From contig NZ_QQWI01000001.1 in the NCBI RefSeq assembly GCF_004125825.1, forward strand, positions 310,001 through 374,000: a stretch of DNA of 64,000 nt. The letters are read 5' to 3'. Shown piece by piece: positions 1 to 8,844 of the stretch (its first letter is position 1; each line of letters begins with the position of its first letter). Position numbers and translations under genes: made by a program. Below the pieces are notes generated by a model. That model was not told where the DNA came from. It made no database searches and worked only from the letters and a program-made list of their open reading frames with translations. This stretch comes from Fusibacter sp. A1. Its GTDB lineage: Bacteria > Bacillota > Clostridia > Peptostreptococcales > Acidaminobacteraceae.

Positions 1-279
1 TTTGGCATTCTTTGCATGATTCTCTTTCCGCTTGGTTTTAACAACTCCATAATCATGCAGTGCTGCAATTATTCCAGCTATTTCTGGATCCAAATTTCGT
101 TTTAATGCCAAGATTTTTATCATTTGAGATGTGCTGTACATATGCATCATACTCCATCTCAGTGGCAGATCTCTATCTTCATCTTCTAATGCTGAAATTT
201 CTTGAAAAAGCATTGCTAGAATTCTGTTAAGTCGCTTAACACTAATTTCATTTGACTGAAACTTTAAATTTTGTACCAT
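1..279 (-). CDS. HD-domain protein, partial (3' end outside window)
   Basis: The minus strand from ATG at 279 stays open to the window edge (93 codons). The peptide contains MHMYST, then ALHDYG, then ENHAKNA, which is the spacing of the metal-binding His...His-Asp...His of small HD-type phosphohydrolase-like proteins. The substrate cannot be read. The gene runs off the left edge, so the C-terminal half is not visible. It is followed upstream by a 178-bp gap and then the YjbR-family gene on the same strand. Confidence 0.6.
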   Translation of the reverse strand, partial: MVQNLKFQSNEISVKRLNRILAMLFQEISALEDEDRDLPLRWSMMHMYSTSQMIKILALKRNLDPEIAGIIAALHDYGVVKTKRKENHAKNAK

Positions 280-457
280 GATACATCTCCCTATCTTACA
301 ATTGTGATTACTATTGATATTACTTGAATAGCACTCAAAATTCTTCACAAACGACTTGCGTAGCTTAACGAGTAATTTCCAGCACCTTCTTTGTATGCGT
401 GTTGTTCTGAGACTTCATTGAATGACAAAAAATAACAGGAGTAATGATTTCTGATCA

Positions 458-814
458 TTATTCCCCAATTAATTCCTTTTGAATTTTTCTAGTGAGTGAG
501 TGAAACATCATGTCATAGGACTGATCAATTAAAAATCTAATTTCATCATCAGGAACATCTGCATCAAGTAAAACGACATTCCATCGAAGGTTATCCAAGT
601 TATCTGGCAGCAGTATTCCTTTATACATTTGTCTTAATACAATATTGAGTTCAGGGTCTGATTTAAGCACAAATCCTTTCATACCCAATACTTCATAGAC
701 TCTACAAAACTGTTTGCTACCAACAGTAAATGTTTGAATCTTATTGCTAAAAATATACTCCTCTTTAGCTCCAATTTTACTTAGACAGTATTTTACAGCA
801 TCCATATATTCCAT
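458..814 (-). CDS. MmcQ/YjbR family protein
   Basis: This 118-residue protein matches the compact MmcQ/YjbR fold family in length and motifs. It has FTVGSKQFCRVY near residue 30, LKSDPE near 51, LRWNVVLLDADVPDDEI near 75-95 and a final SYDMMFHSLTRK. In the family these are the LK-dPe, W-x-V-x-Ld and SY-x-lv-x-sL signatures. Members bind DNA or act as small cytosolic regulators, and no enzymatic role is established. It starts with ATG preceded by a GAGG-type site (gaggagttgatttt). It stands alone between the HD gene and the Fic gene. Confidence 0.8.
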   Translation of the reverse strand: MEYMDAVKYCLSKIGAKEEYIFSNKIQTFTVGSKQFCRVYEVLGMKGFVLKSDPELNIVLRQMYKGILLPDNLDNLRWNVVLLDADVPDDEIRFLIDQSYDMMFHSLTRKIQKELIGE

Positions 815-867
815 AAAATCAACTCCTCAATCACTTTTACCAAATACCCTTATTCCATTTTAAAGAA

Positions 868-891
868 AAAACACTCTAAGTTGAGTGTTTT
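868..891 (-). terminator. Rho-independent terminator downstream of the Fic gene
   Basis: An inverted repeat (AAAACACTC / GAGTGTTTT, 6-nt loop) is followed on the minus strand by a run of T. It lies between the Fic stop and the YjbR start and suits the minus-strand Fic transcript. Confidence 0.6.
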
Positions 892-1022
892 TCTGAATAT
901 TTAAGGTTTATTTAATATCTGTGCTTAAATATGAACGAATGCGTCATTATTAGTTACAACAGCCTCGTAGCGAGCGTCTGGTGAATCCCCCTAAAAATTA
1001 GAGTACCCCAGCAAATAGATTA

Positions 1023-2003
1023 TTACCTGATTTTACGATATCTTTGCTTGCTACTATTGGGTTTGTCAGGTATGGTCATTACAATGTAACCAAGTTCAAT
1101 CGCCGGAAGCAAATAATTTTCCCTAAATGTAGGTCTATGTTTTATTCCGACTAGTTCCATCAACTCCTTGCTAGATAGAGACTCTGAACCAATCACATCT
1201 AGTAACTTTTTGACTTGTTCGGTGACTTGTTCGCCAACTTGTTCGGTCAAACTTATCTCTGTAAGCGTATCTAAAATAGCTTCTAACATAAACTCAATAA
1301 ATTCCCCTGAATCCGCAGCTTTATCACACTCTCCTAACACATCGTAGTACTCCTGTTGCCTTTCTTTAATCAAGGATTCTACTGGTAACCAACCAAATAT
1401 TTTTTTCCATCTATACAAAATTAGAGTTTGCCACATTCTTCCCATCCTACCATTGCCATCAGCAAATGGGTGTATAAATTCAAACTCATAATGAAATACA
1501 CAGCTTTTAATCAATGGATGAACTTCGGTATCCTTCACCCAATCAATCAAATCCGAAACTTGCTCAGGAACTAAAGATGCTGGTGGAGCCATATGCACTA
1601 GCTTCTCTCCAGCAAAAATTCCTACACCACCTGATCTAAACTTACCTGATTCTTTTGTGAGCTCATTCATCAAAATCTTATGAGCTTTCAGCATGGATGT
1701 CATGTCATATGGATCGAAATCAAGCAAAAGCTCATACGCTTCAAAAGCGTTCATAACTTCCTTAATATCTTGTCCTGGACCAATTATTCTTTTACCGTTG
1801 ATTATTGATGTTACTTGATCAAGAGATAAAGAATTATTTTCAATTGCTAAGGAAGCATGGATTGTCCTTATTCGATTATCCCTTCTTAACCTTGGATTAA
1901 TGCCTTCTACTTCAGTCAAAGTTAATTTTGTAACTACCTCCATGATATCTGCAATCAAATTAATTATACGATCACTGATTGTAAACGGTGGTACATAGCC
2001 CAT
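1023..2003 (-). CDS. Fic family protein (AMPylase-type) with N-terminal inhibitory motif
   Basis: This 326-residue protein has the full Fic active site HPFADGNGRMGR at about residues 177-188, so the catalytic His, the phosphate-binding GNGR and the second Arg are all present. Fic proteins transfer AMP or another nucleotide to a hydroxyl side chain of a target protein. The segment SLAIEN at residues 51-56 fits the inhibitory helix motif S/T-x-x-x-E-G/N, placing it in the class with an N-terminal autoinhibitory helix. The C-terminal ~90 residues contain the repeats EQVGEQVTEQV and a predicted winged helix, as in Fic-wHTH proteins that may bind DNA. No separate antitoxin gene is adjacent. A palindromic AT-rich promoter region lies at 2020-2045. 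Confidence 0.92.
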   Translation of the reverse strand: MGYVPPFTISDRIINLIADIMEVVTKLTLTEVEGINPRLRRDNRIRTIHASLAIENNSLSLDQVTSIINGKRIIGPGQDIKEVMNAFEAYELLLDFDPYDMTSMLKAHKILMNELTKESGKFRSGGVGIFAGEKLVHMAPPASLVPEQVSDLIDWVKDTEVHPLIKSCVFHYEFEFIHPFADGNGRMGRMWQTLILYRWKKIFGWLPVESLIKERQQEYYDVLGECDKAADSGEFIEFMLEAILDTLTEISLTEQVGEQVTEQVKKLLDVIGSESLSSKELMELVGIKHRPTFRENYLLPAIELGYIVMTIPDKPNSSKQRYRKIR

Positions 2004-2098
2004 TTGGAATCACACCCCTTCTTGTACTATTATATCGTACAAGTTAAAACATTAATAGTTCCTATACCTATTTGTGCTGCACACTTTTAACCCGTTCT

Positions 2099-2569
2099 TT
2101 AGTTGATTCCAAGTAACACAAGCAGCTCCTCAGCATTCACACGACAATATATTTGCTGGAGTGCAATCAATGGCAAGCAAAATGTCACGCTTATGATCTG
2201 CCCCCAAAAGAGAGCTTTTGAATCTTGATTCAAGTAGATGTGTCTAAATATCCAGATGACAGCACCTGTCATCACGATGTGATTTGCTTGCGCCATCAAG
2301 TTATAGCCATCCCACGGAAAAATGAATAATCCCATGGTTCCAAAAAAGAAGAGCGGTACGGCAGATGCATACAGGAGTGCGACATGACCTTTGATGCGGT
2401 AGAGCAAATAACCAAGGATAAACACCACTCCCGTTGGTGCGCAAGCATTAAAATTCAGCCACTGCAGTACCGATGACTTGGCAATACCCAAGAAGTAAAA
2501 GGTGCTGTTCACACTGAGTATAAAAAGTAGCACAGCAATGACCAAACCAATACGATTAATTTTTTTCAT
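2099..2569 (-). CDS. Small integral membrane protein, unknown function
   Basis: A 156-residue hydrophobic protein begins MKKINRIGLVIAVLLFI and has about four to five predicted membrane segments (around residues 8-28, 40-58, 64-84, 92-110 and 122-140). I recognise no family motif. The start is preceded by GGGAGGATATT, a good ribosome binding site. It is unrelated in sequence to its neighbours and forms no clear operon. Confidence 0.6.
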   Translation of the reverse strand: MKKINRIGLVIAVLLFILSVNSTFYFLGIAKSSVLQWLNFNACAPTGVVFILGYLLYRIKGHVALLYASAVPLFFFGTMGLFIFPWDGYNLMAQANHIVMTGAVIWIFRHIYLNQDSKALFWGQIISVTFCLPLIALQQIYCRVNAEELLVLLGIN

Positions 2570-2683
2570 AATATCCTCCCAGTAAGTTCAACGATATAAA
2601 TTGCGCCAAAATCACTTTGGCTTACTAGGAGTATACACCCTCCTGTATGCAGGAGAGTCAAGAGGTCTGTTCGTTACTTATTG

Positions 2684-3445
2684 TCATTTCACATACTTTC
2701 TCCACTCAAGATTGATGAAATCATTCTGAGCCCCTGCCAGCGCTTCTCCAGTGCTGGCTTTGTTGTCACTTGTCAATAAGACATTCAAGTAGTTTATTCG
2801 GTCATGAATACCACCTTTCATTTTATCTATGGTGCTCATGACAGATCCATGAGACATAAAAATGGTTCTTTCCTCAAAATCCAAAAGTGTCCTTAACGCC
2901 ATCATATGCTCTTTGACACCTGACCAGGAAACATAGGGTAGAGAATGTTCCCCTGTACTTAATGTCATTTAAGTATCGCCAATATGTAAATACTTGTCGT
3001 TTATCAAGATGAACATAGAACATTCCGAATGCCCTTTAACCAGTTGAAACTCAAACCTATGCTCACCGAAAGTTAAGATCTCTTTGTCTTTTAGGATGTG
3101 TGTTGGCGCGTAAATTTCATACTCTTCTTTTGTCAATTCAAAAGCCTCTATTGTTTTCAAGCTTTCCTGAGTACCATATATCCGCACATCCTCTAACATT
3201 CTGATCCCTTCAAAATGGTCCGGGTGGTAATGCGAGGGTAAAACGGCTGTGATTTTTATGTTTCTTTGACTAAGATCCTTTATTACTTCAGTCAAGTGTT
3301 TTGAGTAGGCTGTATCCAGAATAAGTGCTTCTTGCCCATCTAAAAAGGCATAGATGTTATAACCGAAATTTTTCTCCGTTTCACCTGAATGTTGGTATGC
3401 TATCATGTTTTCTTCAATCATTATTCTTTTCATCATCTTCTCCAT
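2684..3445 (-). pseudogene. Metallo-beta-lactamase-fold hydrolase interrupted by an in-frame stop
   Basis: The N-terminal 158 codons carry an MBL fold with the zinc motif SHYHPDHFEG near residue 97 and GHSECS near residue 139, ending HIGDT. A TAA codon at 2969-2971 follows, and the next in-frame codon is ATG, continuing MTLSTGEHSLPYVSW for 94 more residues (MSHG near the end supplies the late histidine). Both halves are in the same frame, so one base change, for example a leucine TTA to TAA, separates them from an intact ~253-residue MBL enzyme. The substrate is unknown. The likely start is the internal ATG beginning MKRIMIEE, which has GGAGAAG six bases upstream. Confidence 0.8.
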
Positions 3446-3475
3446 TTCTTCACTTTTTTCTCAGTATAACAAAGA

Positions 3476-3501
3476 AACACTGACATAAACCTGTCAGTGT
3501 T
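3476..3501 (-). terminator. Hairpin at the end of the WYL regulator gene
   Basis: The 10-bp perfect inverted repeat AACACTGACA / TGTCAGTGTT with a 6-nt loop overlaps the stop codon of the WYL gene. A T-rich stretch follows on the minus strand, so it probably ends that transcript just before the MBL gene. Confidence 0.6.
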
Positions 3502-4439
3502 ATTTCAAATACTTTTGATGCAGTTTTGAGATGATGTGTGCTATTTTTTCCTGATAGCTTGCAGGACCTAACAAGGTGATTTCTTCTGGATGCTCCAAGA
3601 TCATATTTGTAATAAGACGTTCGTGCTTAGTTCTGAGTTTAATCACCATCTGTGGTAACGTTTTTATAATCTCACAGTCAGAAAAATAGAAGTTATCTTT
3701 AAAGTAGCCTGTACAATCGGGATTCTATTTCAAAGGTATAGACTACTGATCTATACTTATCATCAATGCTCGTCAGTCTTTTGTCATAAAAGGTATTAGC
3801 AACCTCAAGGATTTCAACACCATAGATTCTATCTAAACGAAATATTCTCTTTTCATTTCTTAAATAGCAGTATCCTGACACATACCAGGCGCCACCGTCA
3901 AAATGAAGATCGTTTGGCGCTACTCTACGTTTGCTATATTCATCTTTAGCGGGGTGATAATACGTGAAGGCTATTTCTTTTGCCTGCAAGAATGCGTCAA
4001 TAATACCTGACATGATGCCCTTATCATAGTTTTTGGGGATGACATTTGATACATAAAAACTCACTTTATCTAAAAAATCATGGATACGTTCAAGGTCGAC
4101 ATCATCAAGGGTGTTATTGATCTTGGATTTCAAAAGTGTATAGTCCCCTTTCAAATCCGGAAAATTGATTTCATCTCCAAGTTTCAAGAGCATCAATAGC
4201 ATAATAGATTCATGCTCAGTTAGTTTAATGCTGGGCATGAAATAGGCTTGATCTATATCGTATCCGCCGCCTGTTCCTTCATAAGCGGTTATGGGCACCT
4301 TAAGCTGACTTAAGGCATCGATATCTCTGTAGATGGTACGTTCACTTACTTCAAATATATCTGATAAGGCTTTGGCAGAAAGTCGCCCTCTTTCCTTCAA
4401 GGCAAAAACAAGACCGTTGAGACGTTCTGATTTTTTCAT
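3500..4439 (-). pseudogene. WYL-domain HTH transcriptional regulator, frameshifted near its C-terminus
   Basis: Residues 1-60 form a DeoR/YafY-type helix-turn-helix (SAKALSDIFEVSERTIYRDI), followed by the linker GTGGGYDID and a WYL domain with GAWYVSGYCYLRNEKRIFRLDR around residue 185. The frame closes at 3699 after ...FEIESRLYRLL. The expected WYL C-terminal extension continues in another frame from about 3717 to the stop at 3500 (DCTGYFKDNFYFSDCEI ... SYQEKIAHIISKLHQKYLK). A one-base indel near 3717-3725 therefore splits the gene, or the assembly has an error there. Such regulators sense a small molecule or nucleic acid via WYL. The adjacent MBL gene, also broken, may have been its target. 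Confidence 0.8.
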
Positions 4440-4504
4440 TTAGATGCTCCTCTCATTAAGCTAGACCATCTCAAAGTACTAGGTACCCATAGGTTTACAA
4501 ACCT

Positions 4505-5020
4505 TTATTTACCGTCTTTATCCAGGTAGTGAAGTGTTACATGATTACAGCCTTCAAAAGCCTTGTCGCTTATTGTAGTCAGCGAAGAAGAAAGATAGAC
4601 ATCGGTTAGCGAGGTGCAATCCTTAAACGCCCACGCATCAATGCGCAGGGTTCCTTCGTTAAAGACAACCTTCTTCAAAGCCTTTGACTGATTGAATGTA
4701 AAGGGGACAATGGCCTTAACGCTACCGGGAATCTCAATTTCCTCAATCGATGTTCTGGTCATGGCATATTGCCACATATCCGTTAAGCCTGCTGGGAGTA
4801 CAATTCTTTTTAAACCTGTACAACCATCAAAAACAAAACCTCCAAGTTGAGTGACGGTATCAGGAATATCAACCGACTCAATTTCAGTATGTCCTTTAAA
4901 AATATCATCACTTAAAATCGTAACCTCAATGTTAGTTGGCACTTTCACGTGAACGTCATTTCCTGTGTATCCTGTAATGCAGTAGGTGTTACCTGGAACC
5001 ATTTTATAGTAAAAAGACAT
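4505..5020 (-). CDS. BspA-like leucine-rich repeat protein (LRR_5)
   Basis: The 171-residue protein is made of about five repeats of the BspA/LRR_5 type, for example TEIESVDIPDTVTQLGGFVF, CTGLKRIVLPAGL, TSIEEIEIPGSVKAI, SKALKKVVFNEGTLRI and CTSLTDVYLSSSLTTI. There is no signal peptide or anchor, so it is probably a cytosolic or truncated binding protein. The C-terminus ends shortly after the last repeat. The start ATG is preceded by TAGGAGGTAGAAG, a strong ribosome binding site. The gene stands alone; a MITE-like repeat lies just upstream. Confidence 0.8.
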   Translation of the reverse strand: MSFYYKMVPGNTYCITGYTGNDVHVKVPTNIEVTILSDDIFKGHTEIESVDIPDTVTQLGGFVFDGCTGLKRIVLPAGLTDMWQYAMTRTSIEEIEIPGSVKAIVPFTFNQSKALKKVVFNEGTLRIDAWAFKDCTSLTDVYLSSSLTTISDKAFEGCNHVTLHYLDKDGK

Positions 5021-5107
5021 CTTCTACCTCCTAAAGCTTTCTTTTATCTAGAACTAGTTTACATGAAGATTGGACTTTTAGTAATGAGCAAACACAAAAC
5101 TATTAGC

Positions 5108-5224
5108 TGAGGAAATTGCATAATTACATTCAAAAAGAACAAACTATATCTAGTAGAGTAGTATCTTTAGCATATCAATATCTATTATGCAATATCCCTT
5201 GTGAGCTATTATGAAATTTTCTCA
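5108..5224. repeat. MITE-like repeat, copy 1 (~117 bp)
   Basis: This segment is about 93% identical to 21555-21674. Both begin TGAGGAAAyTGCATAATTACA and end TTTyCTCA, so the ends are imperfect inverted repeats. In this copy the inverted ends extend outward to TTAGCTGAG / CTCAGCTAA (5103-5229). There is no coding potential. Together these features suggest a small non-autonomous element. The rest of 5021-5437 holds nothing else recognisable apart from the terminator at 5401. Confidence 0.7.
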
Positions 5225-5400
5225 GCTAAAAAACAGTCTCTCTGCTGATGTCTGACACCGTGTGGTTCTTATTGATCTTCCTATTTAATCAGCTCAATAT
5301 ATTCTATCACAACAAATGGGAAAAAGTACCTACAAGCTGTATCATTCAAGATATGCACATTAGCTATTTGCACAAATCCTTAATGCAACACTAAAACTAA

Positions 5401-5442
5401 AATAAGCGCAATTAAAGTAATCTACTTTAATATGCGCTTATT
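5401..5442 (-). terminator. Long hairpin terminator overlapping the histidine kinase stop codon
   Basis: AATAAGCGCAATTAAAGTA (5401-5419) pairs with TACTTTAATATGCGCTTATT (5423-5442), a nearly perfect stem of about 19 bp. It overlaps the stop codon of the kinase at 5438-5440 and should end the ADH-kinase transcript. Confidence 0.7.
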
Positions 5443-6448
5443 TATTTGGAATAGTAATGATGAACTGAATACCTTCATTAGGATTGCTATCGATTTTAAT
5501 TTGACCATGAAGTTGAGTGGTGATTAATTGTTTGATCGCAAATAGTCCTAATCCACTTCTTTTTTTACCTTTCTTCATCGTATAAAATGGATCAAAGATC
5601 TTGTCTATTTCCGATGCTGGAATGCCAATGCCATTATCCTTATAGTAGAGTTGTATCTCATCTTCCCCAGATAATAGACTTATGGTGATTGTTGGATCTA
5701 ATGTTTCTCCTTTAAATGCGTGTAACACGGTGTCCTCAACTAAGTGAGTGACAATTCTAGAAAAGACGCTTGGTAGTCCATTGACAACGATAACATCTTG
5801 TATAGTGTGTAATACAACACGAATGTTATGACTTTGAGTGGAGTGTTCAAGTGTTCTAAGTACTTTTTTTATGTGTGAAACGACATCGAAAGTGATCGAG
5901 TCTTCCACAGAGTCATCTTCAAAGAGGGTTTGCATATCATCTACAAGGTGTTTATTTTGCTCTAAATTTCTTCTAATCAGTTCATTGGATTCTAATAGTT
6001 GACTCCAAAACCCGGGTGGGAAGGACGAACTTTTTGCATAATCCCTGATTAACGTCGCTTGAAAACTGGTAGTCATAATTGCGTTACCTAGTGGTGTATT
6101 AATTTCATGAGAGAGTCCCATTAACATTTTGGACATAGCTCGATTTTTTTCTTCGGCAATTAACACATCCATTGCTAATTCTAAATGATTGAGAGACTCT
6201 AATAATTGCTTGTTTGAGGTTTGCAACTCAGATGTTCGCTCCTTGATTCTAACTTCAAGTTGCTCATTTAATCGATTGAGTTTTTCTTCTGCTACCATTC
6301 TCTTTTGAATTTCTTGCTCAAGTTTAAGGTTATTCTTTTGCAGCGCTTTGGTTTTTTCTAACAACTCAGTATAGTAATTCTTACGAATTGAATTTTCACC
6401 AAGACCCATGAGTTTACTTCTAAGTTTGTCTTTCTCTGATGAATTCAT
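5438..6448 (-). CDS. Soluble sensor histidine kinase with an N-terminal coiled coil
   Basis: The 336-residue protein has no membrane segments. Residues 20-100 are a long coiled coil (KTKALQKNNLKLEQEI ... RIKERTSELQTSNKQLLESL), which usually follows a sensor domain but is the only N-terminal feature here. The H-box is MLMGLSHEINTPLGN near residue 115 with the phospho-acceptor His. The ATPase has G-boxes DNGIGIPASEIDKIFDPFY and RSGLGLFAI. The N-box region reads HLVEDTVLHAF, where the usual Asn appears to be Asp. It overlaps the upstream alcohol dehydrogenase by 29 bases, so the two are co-transcribed and translationally coupled. No response regulator is adjacent. Confidence 0.85.
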   Translation of the reverse strand: MNSSEKDKLRSKLMGLGENSIRKNYYTELLEKTKALQKNNLKLEQEIQKRMVAEEKLNRLNEQLEVRIKERTSELQTSNKQLLESLNHLELAMDVLIAEEKNRAMSKMLMGLSHEINTPLGNAIMTTSFQATLIRDYAKSSSFPPGFWSQLLESNELIRRNLEQNKHLVDDMQTLFEDDSVEDSITFDVVSHIKKVLRTLEHSTQSHNIRVVLHTIQDVIVVNGLPSVFSRIVTHLVEDTVLHAFKGETLDPTITISLLSGEDEIQLYYKDNGIGIPASEIDKIFDPFYTMKKGKKRSGLGLFAIKQLITTQLHGQIKIDSNPNEGIQFIITIPNK

Positions 6449-7565
6449 ATAACCACCTCACTCCCTCTGAAGTGACATCTTTTGGATTTGTGGCATTACA
6501 AGGATCATTTAAAATATACATCATCAAATCATCAATTTCAGCTGATTCAAAAATTACATTAGGCAAGTTATCATTTTTCCTTATTCTTAAAATAAAAGTA
6601 TCCAATAAATCTGGAAGATTTGTAATACTTAATAGCAGCTCATCTTGAAAAAGTTTAATAATTTGATCGACGTTGATGGGATTATCTATTAAGTTATAAG
6701 TGACAACTCCGGTAAGTAACTGACCATTAAGTTGACCGTGTGTCAAATTATATCTCGCACCTAGTGCGTGGGCCATTGCATGAACTAAACCTAAACTAGC
6801 ATTAGAAAAAGACAATCCGGCATGCACCGATGCAAGCATTATGGCTTCGCGGTGTTCAAGATTAAGTAAATCTTTTGAACATAATTCTAGGTGTTTTACT
6901 ACAAGTTCTATGGATGCTAGTGCATGTAGTTTTGTAATTGGAGATGCAGCGTTTGACATATAAGATTCTATTGCATGCGCAAGCACATCCAGTCCTGTAT
7001 TTATTGTCAAATCGAATTCTTTGGTCAAGGTTGTCTCTGGATCGATAATAGCAAAATCAGGTACAATCATTTTACTTACAATTGCCATTTTATAGCACTC
7101 TTCAGTATTTGTAATAATTGCAAACTGTGATATTTCAGCAGCTGAACCAGAAGTAGTTGGTATACACACAAGAGGCGCAATCGGTAAATGGATTTCATCA
7201 ATTCCTTCATATAATAAAATTGGACTTGGGTTTTTTACTAAAATTGCAATACCTTTCGCACAATCCATAACACTGCCTCCACCAATGGCAAGAATTACAT
7301 CACATTGATGAAGCAAGTATTCAATTTTACCTTGTTCACATTCTATATCCTTTGGGTTTTCTGTCACATTATCGTAGATACTATACTTGATTTTTTCATT
7401 GACAATAGACTCAATAATTCTTTCGAACCAATGTAATAATTTCACTGTTTTATCTGTTACAATGAAGATGTGATCAGCACCTAAGTTTTTAAGTGTTTGC
7501 CCTGTGTATTGAATAGAATTGGATCCAAAGATAAACTCAGGTGCGACAAATTTAAACATATCCAT
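6420..7565 (-). CDS. Iron-containing alcohol dehydrogenase
   Basis: A 381-residue type III (Fe-dependent) alcohol dehydrogenase that would reduce an aldehyde or ketone with NAD(P)H in the cytosol. The nucleotide-binding GGGSVMDCAK is near residue 100 and PTTSGSAAE near 140. The metal ligands are in GLDVLAHAIESYMSN (Asp and His), VHAMAHALGARYN and LTHGQLNG. I chose ATG at 7565 because AGAGGTGA lies six bases upstream; the in-frame GTG at 7574 has none. It overlaps the kinase gene by 29 bases. The substrate cannot be inferred. Confidence 0.9.
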   Translation of the reverse strand: MDMFKFVAPEFIFGSNSIQYTGQTLKNLGADHIFIVTDKTVKLLHWFERIIESIVNEKIKYSIYDNVTENPKDIECEQGKIEYLLHQCDVILAIGGGSVMDCAKGIAILVKNPSPILLYEGIDEIHLPIAPLVCIPTTSGSAAEISQFAIITNTEECYKMAIVSKMIVPDFAIIDPETTLTKEFDLTINTGLDVLAHAIESYMSNAASPITKLHALASIELVVKHLELCSKDLLNLEHREAIMLASVHAGLSFSNASLGLVHAMAHALGARYNLTHGQLNGQLLTGVVTYNLIDNPINVDQIIKLFQDELLLSITNLPDLLDTFILRIRKNDNLPNVIFESAEIDDLMMYILNDPCNATNPKDVTSEGVRWLYEFIRERQT

Positions 7566-7852
7566 ATATATCACCTCTGTTAATTAGTACCCACGAACTT
7601 GACAAAACAATCTTATAACATGGAGAAACAAACATGCAAAGCTAAGAAGAGTATGTCATGACAAAATCTATGACCATTTTTAAGGAAAATTATATAGAGT
7701 TGGAAGATTAGTGTAAATCAAATACACGAATGATCTTCTCCATTGGCATCTTATAGTAGAATCTGGATTTTCGCTTCTGATCATTTATCCACATTCCTCT
7801 GTAAAGAGAAGTCGCACCCAAGACGACGCCCCTACGGTTTTGAATATGAATA

Positions 7853-7925
7853 AAGGATCAGATTTCTCTGACCCTTGTGTTCATTATTACTGCTTAATTA
7901 GTTTGGCTATGGTTTCGAGTGTGGC
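7853..7925 (-). pseudogene. Degenerate rlmD-like 3' tail with attached terminator
   Basis: On the minus strand 7925-7887 reads ATLETIAKLIKQ-stop, and the hairpin AAGGATCAGA / TCTGACCCTT follows at 7853-7875. The same arrangement occurs at 37520-37482 (THVETVVKLIKQ-stop) with the same terminator at 37448-37471. The tail resembles the conserved HVETVV C-terminus of RlmD/RumA methyltransferases. I read it as an old fragment left by an insertion. The rest of 7566-8074 shows no gene; a worn copy of the GC-rich interspersed repeat is at about 7812-7836. Confidence 0.5.
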
Positions 7926-8074
7926 ATATCTGTCACTACCATTTTTCAAAATTAATGACTAAACTTATAAGTAATTTCAATATATTTTTCTTCTGATACT
8001 GCAATCTTAAAGACAAGTAAACTATCTAGATATCAAGCCTAAACAGACCATCCTGTTGCAATGAACATATAGGT

Positions 8075-8242
8075 TCATCCTTTTGTACTTTGGAATACGA
8101 AGTCCAATGTGTTGTTCAGGATACAACTCGAAACAGTCTTATCACTAATCGACAGTTCATTAGCCAGTTGTAGTTGCGTTAAACCTTTTTCTGTTCTAAG
8201 CGTATAAATGATTTCTCCAGTTTTTTTACAATCCATAATCAT
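8075..8242 (-). pseudogene. Truncated XRE-type helix-turn-helix regulator
   Basis: A 55-residue frame from ATG 8242 encodes ...GEIIYTLRTEKGLTQLQLANEL then SISDKTVS, a classic XRE/Cro helix-turn-helix. In full-length relatives DKTVS is followed by KWE and the rest of the domain. Here the sequence diverges straight after DKTVS into an unrelated 17-residue tail and stops. It looks like the 5' remnant of a larger repressor cut by rearrangement. Whether the peptide is made is unknown. Confidence 0.55.
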
Positions 8243-8326
8243 ACCACCACATAAATCCTATATCCTACTTATCTAAAGCACAATAAACGATGCGTAGAGT
8301 TAAAGCAGTGCGCCTGGAATTATGGT

Positions 8327-8551
8327 TTAGCGGCGTTCATTACCATGCTTATAATGGCCTGTTATTTTGGCAAGTAGGAGTTGTACCTCTTTTGAAGTCT
8401 TGGCGTTTTCAAGCTGTTTATCTAACTTCAACATTGCCTTTCCTCGTAGAATTGTCACCATCTTGTGATGATGAAAAACCCTTATGCAGTCTTTAGTAGA
8501 TTGATAGTCAAAGGGTTCTTCTTCAAGTTTATTTCTTTGATCAATTGGCAT
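8327..8551 (-). CDS. Small conserved protein of unknown function
   Basis: The 74-residue frame begins MPIDQRNKLEEEPFDYQSTK and ends LLLAKITGHYKHGNERR. The pattern EEPF-x-Y-x-x-TKD...VTILRGK...AKITG-x-K-x-GNER resembles a small Firmicutes protein family that I recall but cannot name. It is soluble, basic and has no membrane segment. The start follows a GAAAGGAACATGAAAC context with an AAGGAA site. It sits among debris (XRE fragment, interspersed repeat), so it could be a survivor of a lost element. Confidence 0.5.
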   Translation of the reverse strand: MPIDQRNKLEEEPFDYQSTKDCIRVFHHHKMVTILRGKAMLKLDKQLENAKTSKEVQLLLAKITGHYKHGNERR

Positions 8552-8844
8552 GTTTCATGTTCCTTTCTGTTAAAATTAAAAATAATTTTAAAGTCTCATT
8601 TTCAAGTTCCAAAGTTCTGATACTAGCTCTTGATTGGCACTTCACTTTTTCAGCCGTGCCTCTGCTTAATCTAGGTTTCATAAATTCTCCTTCAGCCCTT
8701 CTAATCTTTTATTAATCAGTTCTAAGTCTTTTTTGTCCTTATCTCGGTTCAAAATTTCCTTGTGCTTTTTTATACTCATATGTTTCTCTTCTACCGGATA
8801 ATAATCACAATGTGAATCACACCTTGAATTTAAAAACAAAGGAC

